A stretch of DNA of 64,000 nt from NCBI GenBank assembly GCA_009617715.1, contig VTFK01000009.1, positions 124,001-188,000 of the forward strand, read 5' to 3'. Every line of letters starts with the position of its first letter. The stretch's first letter is position 1. The notes below the pieces were generated by a model. That model saw only the letters and a program-made list of their open reading frames with translations, did not search any database and had not been told where the DNA came from. Shown here in pieces: positions 23,931-37,500 of the stretch. Made by a program: the position numbers and the translations under genes. The DNA comes from Plectrocnemia conspersa. Lineage: Eukaryota > Arthropoda > Insecta > Trichoptera > Polycentropodidae.

Positions 23931-26900
23931 ATTTTCATTTGAGGAGTGTGATTTAACCCCTCAATCATGGGGGCGATGTTCAGAAGTGAAGATATGGCTC
24001 TATGCCAGCTCTTCATACAACCAGAAGCAGCTTATACGTCCGTGTCGGAACTTGGAGAGAACGGAACCGTTCAATTCCGTGATGTTAGTTCTATACTTTA
24101 TTTTATCTTTGAATAAATAATATGAATATGTATATTGTAATGCATAGTTGAATCCTGAGACGAGCGCTTTTCAAAGGAAGTTCGTCAATGAGGTGAGGCG
24201 ATGCGACGAGATGGAAAGAAAACTACGCTACGTCGAAGCCGAAGTCAACAAAGACAACGTTCCGATTCCTGACGTTGTTGAGATACCGCGAGCACCGAAT
24301 CCAAGAGAAATTATTGATTTGGAGGTATAAGTTTGTATCTATATATTGTGTTGACTCATCGCGTTTATTTATAATTTTACTATTAAATAGTATCAATTTA
24401 CAAGATTAAGCAAAACGCAATGGTTCAACTTATTGAATATAATCTACTAAGCTTATATATCTATCGCATGCTAAATACTTACATGTATTATGTTTAACGC
24501 TTAAAAGCAATTCGTTACACTCAATTTATCATAATATAAGTGAATAGAATCAATGAGAATGTATACCTAATAAGCAGACGTGCATATCTGAATGGTTTTA
24601 CACCTGCTAGAGTTTCTTAAAAAAAAAAATTTTTTTACCAACGTCGTATTCAAAAATATTTTATGACATTATGGTCTATGTAATTTTACAATTTTAGTTT
24701 GGGTCTGCCAACTATTTTTCCCTATTGATTAGTAGACGCATTTTGAAGTTGTCATTTTAAATTTATTATATGAAAATATAAGGATAAGTACATCATTTTA
24801 ATAGCAGATATTTAAAACATTGTTACGAAGTCAAGCATTGACATATTGCAACGTTCACCTGAAACTTGAACGGCTGGTTTACCGGCCTCAATATCTAACA
24901 TCATTATCATACGGGCCGGTATTCCGGCCTGCAAATAAAAATCTGGAAAGATACTTTTGACTAACCAAATGATGTGATTTTCCAATACGCAACAAAACGA
25001 TGTACTGGTGTAAATTATGCCGTTGTATTGAATTTATTGGTGTATTGTTATGATGTGTACCATTCTAAGATTGAATTCTAGCAATAAATTGTTTTAACCT
25101 TTTATATGCAATAAATATTTTTGTATGAAATAAATATTGTTTTAGCGTATTTCTAAATTGCTTTTTTTGAGTTGCATAAGGTGTATGCAATTATCAAAAA
25201 AAACTTTGTTTGAAAATTACTTAGGAGCTCAGGGTTCAAAGGGTTAACATCATTTATCTACGGTTATGGGTTAAATCGTAATTCTGTTTTAAAATTATAT
25301 TTACTTTTTATTTTATTATCCACAATATTCTTATAAATATTGTTCCATATCATATTAACATTCATGTTACTACATTCTAGTCACATTTTTGTAATTCTAT
25401 TCTTAATTTGATGAAATTTATTTTTGTCAAAATCAATCATCTTTGACCTACAATTTATTCAATTTAACTGCGTTTACCGTACTAGTAACAGTGTTCCCTC
25501 TGAGCATTCAGTGCACCAAAAGCACCTTCCGCTTATTTCAAATAAAAGTTTTAATTCTTCTTTCATTCCTTTATTATGCTGCTTATTACTTGCCTCGATT
25601 TCTTTAACTTTTGCATGATATTTGTGAGACTTAAAAAATAATTATTTTAGGCGCACCTCGAAAAGACTGAGAGCGAAATTCTCGAACTGTCGCACAATGC
25701 CGTCAACTTGAAGACTAGTTATTTGGACTTAACCGAGTTGAAACACGTGCTCGAAAAGACTCAAGTCTTTTTCACCGAACAAGAAGAAGCCAACGGCATG
25801 GACTCCCTAACTAGGTTTCGTATCAATATTTACTGACATATAGCAAATTACAAATAAAAATATTATGACAATGCTTTTTAAGTAGGGCACTCATTCCCGA
25901 AGATACTCAACAATCTGGCGGCGCCATACGTGGACGGCTAGGATTTGTAGCCGGAGTCATACAACGAGAGAGAGTGCCTGCTTTCGAAAGGATGTTATGG
26001 CGTATATCCCGCGGAAATGTCTTCCTGAGGCAAGCCGAGCTCGACAAACCATTAGAAGACCCAATGACTGTAATATATCTAATTGAACTGAATCGTATAT
26101 ACTGAGTTGATATATTAAAACATGCTTATGTCTGTTTTAGGGCAACCAAATCTACAAGACTGTCTTTGTCGCGTTCTTCCAAGGAGAACAGTTAAAGTCA
26201 CGCATCAAGAAAGTGTGCGCCGGATTTCATGCGTCGCTCTATCCTTGTTCAAACACGAACAAAGAACGGCAAGAGATGGTGCAAGGAGTAAGATCAAGAT
26301 TAGAGGATTTGAACTTGGTATGTTAAAGAAGCTCATCATGAGGATTGTAAAGTTGAACTGTAAATATTTTAATCCATATATGTACATTGTATGAGCAAGT
26401 AAGTGAATTTTCGTTCACTTGAATGATAAAACCGTAGGTAAATTTTATTCATCTTTCTACTTTAAATTTTGCTTGACAACTCAAAGATCACATTTTCATT
26501 GTATTTTACGATTTATATTCATAAGAGATTGTACATATAGAGGTAGCATTAAACTGAGTGTTAAGCTCTAGGTTATAATTATGTTTATTTTTATGTAGAA
26601 ATAGTATGTTTATTTTTATTTAATAGTAATGATGTAATAGTGGCAGAGTCCTTGTTTTATATAGTATATGGACATAGATGAATTTTCTTTCTTTCAACAG
26701 GTTTTGAACCAAACTGTCGATCATCGCCAGCGAGTGCTCGTGAGCGTTGCAAAGGAGCTCGCTAGCTGGACCATCATGGTGCGCAAGATGAAGGCAATCT
26801 ATCATACTTTGAACTTGTTTAACATGGATGTAACAAAGAAATGCCTTATTGGTGAATGTTGGGTGCCAGTCGACGATATGCCGATTGTTCAAAAAGCTCT

Positions 26901-29900
26901 AGCTGACGGATCGGTCAGTTGAACATTTATTAAGTTATATAAAATTATGATTGTAAGTTAATAAAAATAAATTACTTAGAATGCGTGTGGCAGTTCCATA
27001 CCATCGTTCTTGAATCGCATTGAGACTAGCGAGAATCCACCGACTTTCAACCGTACAAATAAATTCACGAAAGGCTTCCAAAATTTGATTGATGCTTACG
27101 GTGTTTCAAGTTACCGTGAGGCAAATCCAGGTATATAACGATATTAAATAGAAGGAGTTCTTTGTTAGTTTCGTATAGCGGTAATTTGTACGTATATTAT
27201 TTTTGTGTTTCAGCATTATACACCATCATAACGTTCCCGTTCTTGTTCGCCGTCATGTTCGGCGACTGCGGCCATGGCCTAATCATGCTGTCGTTTGCCG
27301 CTTACATGTGTATCTGCGAAAAGAAATTGGCAGCTAAGAAGACAACGAACGAAATTTGGAACATATTCTTTGCCGGTCGATATATTGTTTTACTCATGGG
27401 CATCTTCTCCGTCTACACTGGTCTCATTTACAATGATGTCTTCTCTAAGTCAATAAACATCTTTGGCTCTAGCTGGGAAACTAAAAATTACAACACATGC
27501 ACATTGATGGCTAATAAAGATTTAGAATTTGGTCCAGAGTTTGATTATTTTAGAACTCCTTATCCGCTGGGAGTGGATCCTGCTTGGCAGGTAATTATTA
27601 TTATTATTTTTGTATTGAGGAATAGTTGTATTGATATGTCTCTAATCATTTATTGGTTTTCAGTTGGCTAGCAACAAAATTATATTCTTAAACTCATATA
27701 AAATGAAGCTATCTATCATATTTGGCGTTATTCATATGATTTTCGGTGTATCTATGAGCGTTGTCAATTTTAAGTAAGTCTACTACTATAAATCATAATA
27801 TTACTTATAATAGATATATGTAAGGTAAATCAAAGATAATTTATATGATTTTTATGTTAAATTTTCAATATCAGTATTGAATTTTTTAACTTATGATGAA
27901 AGTAGAAATCAAGAATACAATAATATAGATAAAACTATGACAAAATACATAAACAAATAAAGTGATATTTATTTTATATTCAAAATCTAGGAATATGAAT
28001 CCAATTATCTTTGCATTTTCAATAACAGTGTCGTAGGTTAGCCATCATTATGGTGTACAATTCCTGTTAATCAAAATGAGTAACTTAATATTATAACTAA
28101 TATATACACTTAACTAGTCAAAACATATTTTGCAAAGACAATGCAAAGATCTCTTTGCATTGACTTTGCAAAATATGTTGTAACTTACACATATTAAAAA
28201 CTAATTTCTTTAAATAAAATTTCTATATGACTTTCTTGAACTGTTTATAAAAATATAGTATTTATAATTTATTTCCGTTAATAGATTAATGCCGTTCCGC
28301 TTCGGTGTTGCTCCAGAGCTTCAAACTTTTCAACCGTATCGGTTTCCAAAGACTCCCTCCCTAGCAATTTAGTATTGTGAAATTCGATTAGAAAGAAAAA
28401 GTTATGGCGAGCGATAGATAATAGTGTTGTAGAGGTGTAAAGCGCTAATGATAAAGAGAAGACGTGAAGCGATGTTGAGAGTGAAGGTTTGATAACCGTA
28501 TCGGACCTCAATTTCTACAAAAATTAAACTTTTACAACTTATTACATTTTCCAAAACTAGTTCTAAATTTACTGCGCATCATAAACTATTACAAATGTGA
28601 GAAAAGTATGTTTGATTACTTTATGAAAGCAAAATTGTTGAATATACAAAAATTTTGCAAAAAAAATGGGAAAAGATATTATAGAAATAAATCATTGTAG
28701 AATTTGACATAAAAGTTGAATTATCTTATACAAATTTAAAAAACATCGTTGCAGTGTTACTGTAAGTAAGCTAATCATATTATTTCTGCAGCTTCTTCAG
28801 AAGGCGTTCGTCCATATTGTTGGAGTTTTTGCCGCAATTGTTGTTCTTGGTTTTGCTCTTCTTCTATATGGTTGTGATGGTATTTATGAAATGGACATGG
28901 TATGGTTTCTACTTAGGTATTTTTGTGATCTAAGCAATTATATATATATATCAGTATAGAATATTTTTTAAAAAAACTAATGCTTTTCAGGTGGGAAAAA
29001 CAGGGAACCGGCTTGCGCTCCATCCGTTCTGATCTACTTTATCAATATGATGTTGCTGAGTAAATCTAAGGGTCCTGGAACTGACAACGCATGCCTTGAT
29101 TACATGTTCGAGGGACAAAAAGATTTACAGTTTTATCTTGTGATTGTCGCCCTACTGTGCATACCAGTCATGCTGTTCGGAAAGCCGTTGCTTATTAAAT
29201 TTACAATGAAAAAGACAGCACATGGTGTAAGAATAACTATTTATTAATGTATGTAGTGGGTTAAATAATAAGATATATTGTTATTTATTTGCTTAAGATG
29301 TTTGCACTATGTCTTCATTCTTCTCAATATCATGTTAATGTTCTACTAAAATAGTAACTAAATTTAAAAAAATATTATTTGGTCTTTAATAGTTACTGCG
29401 ATAGATTAAAAGTATTTTTCTAGAATCAGTGAAATGGTTATAAGCGAAATCTGATTTTTATTTCTGAATTTATTGAACGAAAAAATTCACAGTAAGATTA
29501 TTTTTACATGGAGTCTTCATGCAAAGTTTTCTAGGGCCTTGAGGGTTCATAGGTATTTTAGATTGTGCAGCTACCCATGCTCTTTATCAGACTAAACCTT
29601 TCTTCTTTTCAAGACACTTGAAGTGCAAATCTAATCATAGAACCCCTAGGCAGCATTACTCTCTCTTAGTTTATGGCTGAAGGTAGTGAATACAAGTTTC
29701 ATCTATAGTAACAATTATTTTTGGAAAGCTACTACCTTTTTATTTCTTTCAATTGTGAAGTCAGATTGTGTGATAATCATATTGTAGTTACTTGTGAGAT
29801 GATGTGATGTGTTGGTCCAAAAGTGAGGCTATTTCGCTTAATGCTACTCCGATGTCACTTCTCGGTGTGCAGTTCGACCTGGTTTTAAAACTTTTTTGAG

Positions 29901-31175
29901 CATTCGTACGTTTGCTGAAATGATAGACATGCGTCACTGTACTGAATTTTCATTTATTGATGAATTTCTATAGGTTTTATCTATTCTCTTTGACAGAGAG
30001 CTGTTCTGATTTTTTTTAATAATAAAAACTGAATACTCAATCTATTATCTATCTGTATGAATTGATTGCTGATTTAATGTACACTTTTTTGATAGACCAC
30101 GAATGGAGATATAAATCAAGGATTAGAAATGACGCCGGAAGCGGTTATCGAAGCGCCACAGCCATCTACTTCTGGCGGTGAACACTCACATGAGGAAGAA
30201 CCATTTTCAGAGATAATGATACATCAAGCCATTCATACGATAGAGTACGTTTTAAGTACGGTATCGCACACAGCTTCATATCTCAGATTGTGGGCTTTGT
30301 CATTAGCTCATGCCCGTAAGTATTTAAATTTGCTACTTTTACTTATCAGAAAATGAGAAGTTAGTAGTCATAAAGAACAGAGTACTCGAAGATATTATAT
30401 TGCCGTTTTCTTATTCATCTCATACCAATAAAATATATTGTCATAAAAAAGTATACATGTTAATAAATAAATAGTGACAATTTTGAATTCCCTGTATAAT
30501 TTTATAAATATATAAAGTTATTGAATATTTGTGGCAAAATATTGTCAACTTCAAAGCCAGTGAAACAATGCAAATAGTTTTGTGTCACTTTTTATATTTT
30601 ACATATCATAATATTTAGCTTAAAACTTAGCTTTATATGAGTCCAAAGTGTAATATCATAGTCTATTATAATTAATTGTAAAAATGTAACTAAAATTGCA
30701 TTTGGAATATTTTGTTAAAGCGACAGAGTTGATATTTAAAAATCGATCGCTCTCCGAGAAGAACTGATAAATCATCACAATATTTCTAGCATAAGATATT
30801 TAAAATCATTATTAATAATGTATATTTTTTATACAGAATTATCTGATGTGTTATGGAACATGGTGCTGAGGTTTGGACTCGGAAGTAAGACCTACGTCGG
30901 AAGCATCATGTTATATTTCGCATTTGCGGCATGGGCCATGGGCACGCTAGCAATTTTAGTCATGATGGAAGGTTTATCAGCCTTCTTGCACACACTTCGT
31001 CTCCACTGGTACGTTTAATTAACATTCTTCAACTTAAAAAACAAAGTAAATATTAATCACTGCAATTTATAGGGTCGAGTTCATGAGCAAGTTTTACGCT
31101 GGTCTTGGTTATCCGTTCCAGCCGTTCTGTTTCAAGACAATCCTGGAGACGGAAGAAGCTCCTTCTGAAGAATAA
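23931..31175 (+). CDS. Vha100: V-type proton ATPase subunit a (V0, 116 kDa), complete
   Basis: Stator and half-channel subunit of the V0 proton pore of the V-ATPase in endomembranes and, in insect gut, apical membranes. ATG 23967 follows an in-frame TGA (23949-23951) in an exon whose acceptor is at 23930, so a noncoding exon lies upstream. Coding exons: 23967-24083, 24148-24324, 25651-25814, 25886-26069, 26141-26317, 26701-26913, 26980-27130, 27214-27590, 27664-27773, 28792-28916, 28991-29226, 30096-30315, 30837-31008, 31073-31175. Total 841 aa, the normal length, with no lesion. The N-terminal cytosolic half has [31 protein letters not shown] and [17 protein letters not shown]. About eight membrane segments start near residue 397 ([15 protein letters not shown]). 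The proton-path arginine sits in [18 protein letters not shown] (R741), a second in LRLHWVEF (R805). A polyadenylation signal AATAAA is at 31479. Which insect paralogue it is remains open. Confidence 0.97.
28123..28178. repeat. 56-bp near-perfect palindrome in V-ATPase intron 9
   Basis: 27-base arms (ACATATTTTGCAAAGACAAT... against its complement) have one mismatch around a 2-base centre. It lies in the 1-kb intron between exons 9 and 10. No ORF. Confidence 0.85.
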
Positions 31176-31639
31176 ATTATTTCTTGTTGTTATTACGTTT
31201 TAGTTGTTGTAAATGCTTTACAGTATTATAATTTTATTAGAACGATTTATTTATGAAATTGTCTTTAAATTATTGAAATTGATATTGTTTGATCTTCAAT
31301 AGATTTTGACCGATCGTGTATTATTCCAGTGGTTTTCAACAGTAGTCAATTTAGATTGTTATTCAATTATAAACGAGTAGGAGTCATCAAACGTATATCA
31401 GTATTCTTTTTGTTTAATTAAATGGGACCAATTTGATGACTTTTTCTCGTTTGTATGTTTTATATTTGATGTTATATAAATAAATCATTTGCATTTTGTT
31501 CGACGTTTTATTTTATATGTAGCAAACGGCTTATTTTATTGATTCTAAAGTATGTATATTCTCATGTATTAATAATGCGAATAAAACAGGTCAGAAATGA
31601 ACAAAGACTTGGACGCCCACGTGATGACGATAGAAACTT

Positions 31640-31880
31640 GTCATATCCTCATTAATTGTCTTAAATGGTATAAAGCTTTCCTTGATTAAAATTATGATTC
31701 ATTAGTGCGAAACGACGATGTTGAGAATATCAAGAGAGCTTCATTTATGAATATTTAATAAGAAATTATAAAACATATTCACCAAAGTGTCTTGAATACT
31801 AAAAATAAGGCTTTTTTAACAAACGATATTGTGTATCCGAGTAGATGTCCATTAACAGTTCTAAAACACAATCTGTGAAC
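31640..31880 (+). repeat. Dispersed repeat shared with 35215-35460
   Basis: The blocks TTGATTAAAATTATGATTCATTAGTGC, GAATATCAA and GTATCCGAGT recur in order at 35240-35445. It lies just upstream of the LINE fragment and may be part of the same element. Confidence 0.45.
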
Positions 31881-31933
31881 CTTATTTGAAAAATATGTAG
31901 CAAGGATCACTGGTGAATATTACAGCATAATGA

Positions 31934-32314
31934 TTTACGAATTCCATAAATAGGGCAATGAAAGTAGTCTTTAATAAAAATAGATTTAATAGTTGTATAA
32001 GTATGATTGATAGATTGGAATGGTTAAATGTTCAAGAAATATTGAAGATGAATATTTTAGTATTTATGTACAAGTTAGAAAATAATAGGTTATCAGTGTA
32101 TTTTAATAAGTATTTAATAATAAATAAATATGTACATAAATGCAATACTAAAAATAGAAAAAATGTAAGGATAGTTAGGTATCAGAAAATGAGTACGGCT
32201 AGGGGAATTATGTACGGAGGTGTTAATTTGTATACCAATATTCCTAGGACAATCCGCAAAAATAAAACAATAATGGGTTTCCTAAATGGAATAAAAAACA
32301 CCTTTGTGCATTAA
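31934..32314 (+). pseudogene. LINE (CR1/Daphne-like) reverse transcriptase C-terminal fragment
   Basis: An open frame from 31934 to the TAA at 32312-32314 reads NSINRAMKVVFNKNRFNSC, then MIDRLEWLNVQEILKMNILVF and, at the end, NIPRTIRKNKTIMGF. The order 'RAMRVI..NR..S...ML..L.WL.V..R...N.LVF.YK' followed by 'N.P..IR' is typical of the RT thumb and C-terminal region of CR1-type elements. The catalytic RT domain is absent, so this is a 5'-truncated insertion. A tail of AATAAATTAATAAAATAAAA follows near 32419-32440. Confidence 0.6.
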
Positions 32315-32437
32315 GAAATAAATTATAATATTAAGTATTTTTTTATTTTCTGCTTATGTCATATATTATATATATGTTTAGTTAAAGTTTGTTTGATGTA
32401 AAGTTTAGCTAAAAAGCTAAATAAATTAATAAAATAA

Positions 32438-32602
32438 AATGATGATGTGGTCGAATCCACTGTTACGCAGTATTATAGTCTAATAAAACATGTATTCCAC
32501 AATAACAAAGAATCTGGCTCTGCCCTGATTCTTCAAAATTGGTCAGAAGACCATGGACTAGAAGGCGCGTTTGAGTTCTTACAATTCTCAATGGTATATT
32601 AA
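32438..32602 (+). other. Open segment with protein-like composition, unidentified
   Basis: 54 codons without a stop read NDDVVESTVTQYYSLIKHVF, then SALILQNWSEDHGLEGAFEF and end LQFSMVY-stop. Composition (Trp, Glu, Gly, few Lys/Asn runs) is more protein-like than the neighbouring AT-rich DNA. There is no start codon or clear acceptor, and no family is recognised. It could be a relic exon or part of a transposon. Confidence 0.25.
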
Positions 32603-33601
32603 GCAGAACACATTACAAAATTAAATAAAAACAGCAATATAAAATCCTAATGCTAGCGTCCCTCAATGTTTAATTTTAGTACTGCTGCTATTTACAATAT
32701 GTACGAGTTATTTAGTAACAGATAAACAATGTCACATTTTTTGCCATAAAAGTAGGTTAAATATTAAAAATAAATTATAAATATGTATTAATATCTATAA
32801 TTTTGTATACTTTTTTTGTTTAAGGATACACAATTAACACTCGATAGTTTAACATTTCAATAAGAACAACAAGATTTTACATTGAGATTTTAAAATAAAG
32901 CATTTTTTAAAGTGATAAATAGAAAAAGTGAATCTGCCATTGTAACGTGACAATTGGGTAAGCACAATTACAACTACAAAGTTTGTAGCGGAACACCATA
33001 CTGAAATCAAAGTGTGTATTATATTAATTTTATACTATTATTACAGCTAATAAATAACAAATGATAGATCAAAGTATGATAGATTGCCTTCATCTTGTAC
33101 ACTCAAGGGTATATAAACCAGAACACATTACAAAATAAAATTAAAACAGCGATATAAAATCCTAACGCTAGCATCCCTCAATGTTAAATTTTAGCACTGC
33201 TGCTATTTACAATATGTACGAGTTATTTGGTAACAGATAAATTATGTCACATTTTTTGCCATAAAAGTAAGTTAAATATTAAAAATAAATTATAAATATG
33301 TATTAATATCTGTAATTTTGTATACTTTTTTGTTTAAGGATACACAATTAACACTCGATAGGTTAACATTTCACTAAGAACCGTATTAAATGCTCCCTGG
33401 CTTGTCTGCAACAAGATTTTACATTGAGATTTTAAAATAAAGCATTTTTCAAAGAGATAAATAAAAAAAGTGAATCTGCCATTGTAACGTGACAATTGGG
33501 TAAGCACAATTACAACTACTAAGTTTGTAGTGGAACACCAGACTGAAATCAAAGTGTGTCTATTATATTCATTTTATACTATTATTACAGCTAATAAATA
33601 A
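32590..33601 (+). repeat. Direct tandem duplication, ~480-bp unit
   Basis: Copy 1 at 32604-33058 (455 bp) and copy 2 at 33119-33601 (483 bp) are near-identical over their length, starting CAGAACACATTACAAAA and ending ATTACAGCTAATAAATA. Similarity extends about 14 bases further upstream. Copy 2 has 28 extra bases after CTAAGAAC. A 60-bp spacer separates them. No coding sequence is recognised in either. Confidence 0.85.
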
Positions 33602-33684
33602 TAGTATAAAATTAATAAGTTTTATTTTAATTACATATCCACGAGGTTAGGTAAATGTATATGTACATAAACTGAAAAACACTA

Positions 33685-33765
33685 GGATCTACATATATGG
33701 GATTTGAACCCAGGTCTTTAGGTGCTAGTGACTGTCTTAAACCACTGATCTATCATGCTTATATA
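33685..33765 (-). repeat. tRNA-derived SINE head
   Basis: On the minus strand an A-box-like TAGATCAGTGG (33742-33752) is followed by a B-box GGGTTCAAATCCC (33699-33711) at tRNA-like spacing. Anticodon-stem pairing is poor and there is no acceptor stem, so a working tRNA is unlikely. Confidence 0.5.
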
Positions 33766-34109
33766 ATATATTAACATATATTTCAAACATTAACATAGTC
33801 GAAGAAAATGCGTAATTTTTGTTATACGTAGCATTAAAACAGTTTGAGAAGCTCAGGCTAATTCGTATCGTGTGTAGTACACTCGCAACTTTTTAGTATT
33901 TCATTGTCATCCACGGAGTAGGGTTGTGTCGCGGATCATATTACGAAAAGTGCGATATATTTCATTTTATGTACAGAATGCCTAAAAAAAACTTAATCGG
34001 AAAATAATATAGTACAATATTTATTATTAATTTCAAATATTCTTAATTATTTACTTAAAAATACTGCCTAATATTTGAATAAAATTTGACATATTATAAT
34101 TTACCTTTA

Positions 34110-34540
34110 TCGTCGCGTGATCGTAGGGCGCCAATTTATAGGGGGCGCATTTTTTTTTATTATTATTTTATATTTTTGCTCGAAAAGCTTATACTTTCTC
34201 GGAAAAGTTGGCTCATACCCTGCGAGAACAATCTCCGGTCCACTTTCCTGTTCAGGACGAGTTTCCCGTTCTCTCGGTCCGTCGACTTTTCCGATAATTT
34301 TCCCACTCTTTGCCGTGGGAGTATTGCCGTGCGATAGATATGTACTTAATCGGCGTTTTTCAACGCGCAGGACCTCCGCTGGGAGCCGTTTTATGAGCCT
34401 GGCTAAGCCATGGGCGATTCTATTAAGAAGGACAGATGTGACAGTGTTGTTTGCGTGTCAATTGATTCGATAAATTGAGCCGACCGACACCGAAGGACTG
34501 ATCTGCGTGCCATTTGGATGCTGTGCGCGGCTAATTGGCG
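34110..34540 (+). promoter_or_regulatory. GC-richer island, candidate distal 5' exon/promoter
   Basis: This segment is clearly GC-richer than its surroundings (CGTCGCG, GGGCGCC, CCGTCGAC) and ends at 34540 in GGCG followed by a consensus donor GTGAGT. Overlapping open frames in it have no domain. The next downstream gene with an unexplained 5' UTR acceptor is aminopeptidase gene A (acceptor 44875), so a distal noncoding exon with a 10-kb intron is possible. No direct evidence links the two. Confidence 0.25.
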
Positions 34541-37500
34541 GTGAGTTAATCTTATCTTTCACTTTTTTACATTTTCCATTGGTTTGTTTTGCTTTAGGCA
34601 ATATAAATAGAGGTGTCTTATCTATGTTAGAAATTAAATTCATATTTTTTCATACATAATAATGAGTTTAATGAGCTATTTGTAAAGCTTCTGGCAAAAA
34701 TTTTATTCAATGGACAATTTTTATTTTTTGTCAACACTATTAATTCACAACAAACTACAATATACAAATAAGAATCTATAAAATGATTGTAATTGATTTA
34801 ACAAGTAAAATATCTCATATTTATTATACAAAATAATAACATTTTAAACGAATTTCATTAAGCAAAACATTTGCTAAATTCAAGTACAAAAAATGTAATA
34901 ATTAAAATAATATTTTATTCTAGAGTAATGTCACTTATAAATTGATAATATAGGTTATTGAGTTAAATATTTGTATGAAATCACTCATGTAATTTCATAA
35001 GAAAAGTAAGTCTTTAAAATTTCAATTACTCTAGCGTTTTCAATCTTCAAAATGTTAGAGTAGCTTTTTTTGGTACACATAGTTTATGAGATATTTTTCT
35101 AATCAAAAAATCAGAACATATATACAAATTGATTCATTGTGTATTTGTTGTAAAAAAAAACAATAGCGAAATATTGGCGTCACATATAGCCATAAAATTA
35201 ATTGTCTTAACTTGTCCTTCAATGTCTAATTAATTGTCTTAAAAATCCTTCTTTGATTAAAATTATGATTCATTAGTGCAAAACGAATATATTGAAAATA
35301 TCAAAACGGAGCTTTATTTATAATAACCTACAAAAAATACTCCTTACAGGGTCTTTATATACTAAATGTAATTGCTTTGTATTCTTAAAGTTATTTTTCT
35401 ATGACGTAAACAAACGATTGTGCGTATCCGAGTGGACGTCAATTAAACAGTGTTTATTACCATTTACACATAGCCATACAAATTGACTAAATGCAAAGCA
35501 ATGAAATATTAGAGCAATTAACAATGTAATATATCAAAAATAGATTGAATTTTTATTTTTATTTAGAAATATAAGAAAAAATCAGTTTCAAATTAATTAA
35601 ACATGCATATTATTGTATTACTTAACCATAAATTTGTAATACAAGTTAATTTTTCTTTATTTTAATAATCAAAAGTGATTACGAACTATAAATTACTGGA
35701 ACAGTTTTAGTGTACACCTAACTGCAGAATAGATTTATTGTAAACACTAGTTTCGTTAATGGTGTTTTTATAAATAAATATTTATTTTATGTAAAGAAAG
35801 TTTCATCTCGCAGAGAAACGCAGAGATTTTTTTTAATATAAAAATAGCCGAACATGTGTTTCATATATAAAGATAGTTAATAAACATAATGACAGATTTA
35901 TTAATCTTTATAGCAAAATTAATTTTTTAGTTTTTTTTTAACTCGTCTTACTTTCATATTTTTAAGCGAATCTAAATTGTATTTTACTGTCTCATGAAAA
36001 CATGCACATTGACTTTGTATGTGTGAATTTTTTCTAGATTGCTGTCAATAATCAAATAAAACAGTAAGCATAACCTTACCATTTGATCAAACTTGACGTG
36101 CCTTTTTGTTGTTGTTTTCTTGGGGCGCATCTAATGATACTTAAGCAATTGTAACTTAACATAATAAAGTTCTAACATACAATTTTTTAAATGGCTTTTT
36201 GCGGTTTTTTCAGAATTATTTTTAAACGGTTTTTGGAGAAAGATAAAAAAGTGTGGTTTAGTTTCCAAAAAAGGAATTTTAAAGTATGTATTGTATTTAA
36301 TAATTAAACTGTGTGCAGTATCACGTGTTAAACTTTTTCACAGGCAATTAATTAGTGTAATCTTTACGTATGAAAAAAATAATGAAAATCTTTTTAAATT
36401 ATGTTTTAAGACTATTTATTTCGACACTACATTATTAAGATTACTTGAGATTCGCACCACAAAGCCTTATTATAAATATAAAATTAAAATTCGTATTAAG
36501 CAAATTGCTACGATCCTTTGTAGCATTTTCTCTTTTGAGAAGAATTCCTCTGAGATCGTTTATTCATTCTCAAAAAATGTTACAAAATTAATCATCCCCT
36601 ATACACAAATTGCGCGTGTACGAAGATGGATTAGAATGTTTTCGCATGGTGAAATAAGAGCATCCCTCAGGCGAAAACAATTTGCATACTGTCATTACCC
36701 CGCGGCGATACTAAACGTGACCCTTTGTGACCCCCATCGTATCTGTAACAAGCTTGATAAAGAGAGACCCTTGCCAGGAGCGCCGCGGGTAATGACTTTT
36801 AAAGCTCCCTCTCTCTCCCTCCCTCCCGAGCAAAATTGAAACTAAAATTGCTTTTTTAACGTCGAGTTCGTCTGAAGGCTTGTTTGTTGGATGAATTTCA
36901 TATTCGCTATATCTTCATTATAGGACGATTATTTTTCACATCAAAATACGCAAAAACTAAAATATAAAACGGTACTACAGTCGATTAATTACCAGTTAGA
37001 TTTGACCCATATTTATTATTATCGATAGGAACATTTATTAAACATGTATTATAGTACAGTAGAAGTTTTTTTCGTTCGATTAACTTCTGCTGAAGATCAA
37101 ACATATGAAAGCTTTATATAATCTTTACTCCATTTCTACAGGCGAATTAGTTTTTCTCTCTTCCTAAGGGACTTTATAAGGACTTTACTACTCGACAACC
37201 TGCTACGATTTACCATGACTATTCTATCTTGCTAATTCATGCAAACGAGTAAAGATATTTGGTGTATTTGAATTCAAAAGCAATTCTGCATCGCCACGCG
37301 ACTCCAAACAACCAATATCCATTATCACTATTCCATCTAAGGAATTGGTCGTTGAAAATTTCGCAAATTACCCCCGGATGCTGTGAGAATTCTGATCACG
37401 TCCTTATTGAGTCCCTGGTGGGACGTGCTTGCTAGATAGTACGTGCGTAATACGTCAGTCACGCAACTCTCCTCGGAGAGGAAAATTCAAGTGTCAAAAA

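Noticed and set aside
28278..28511. Extra coding exon in V-ATPase intron 9
   Set aside because: Open only on the minus strand, no domain, and exons 9 and 10 already join in frame into a normal-length protein.
36291..36839. 182-codon open frame
   Set aside because: The longest unexplained frame, but it has no domain, its composition shifts midway from AT-rich to GC-rich, and it ends in a CT-rich simple tract. Treated as chance.
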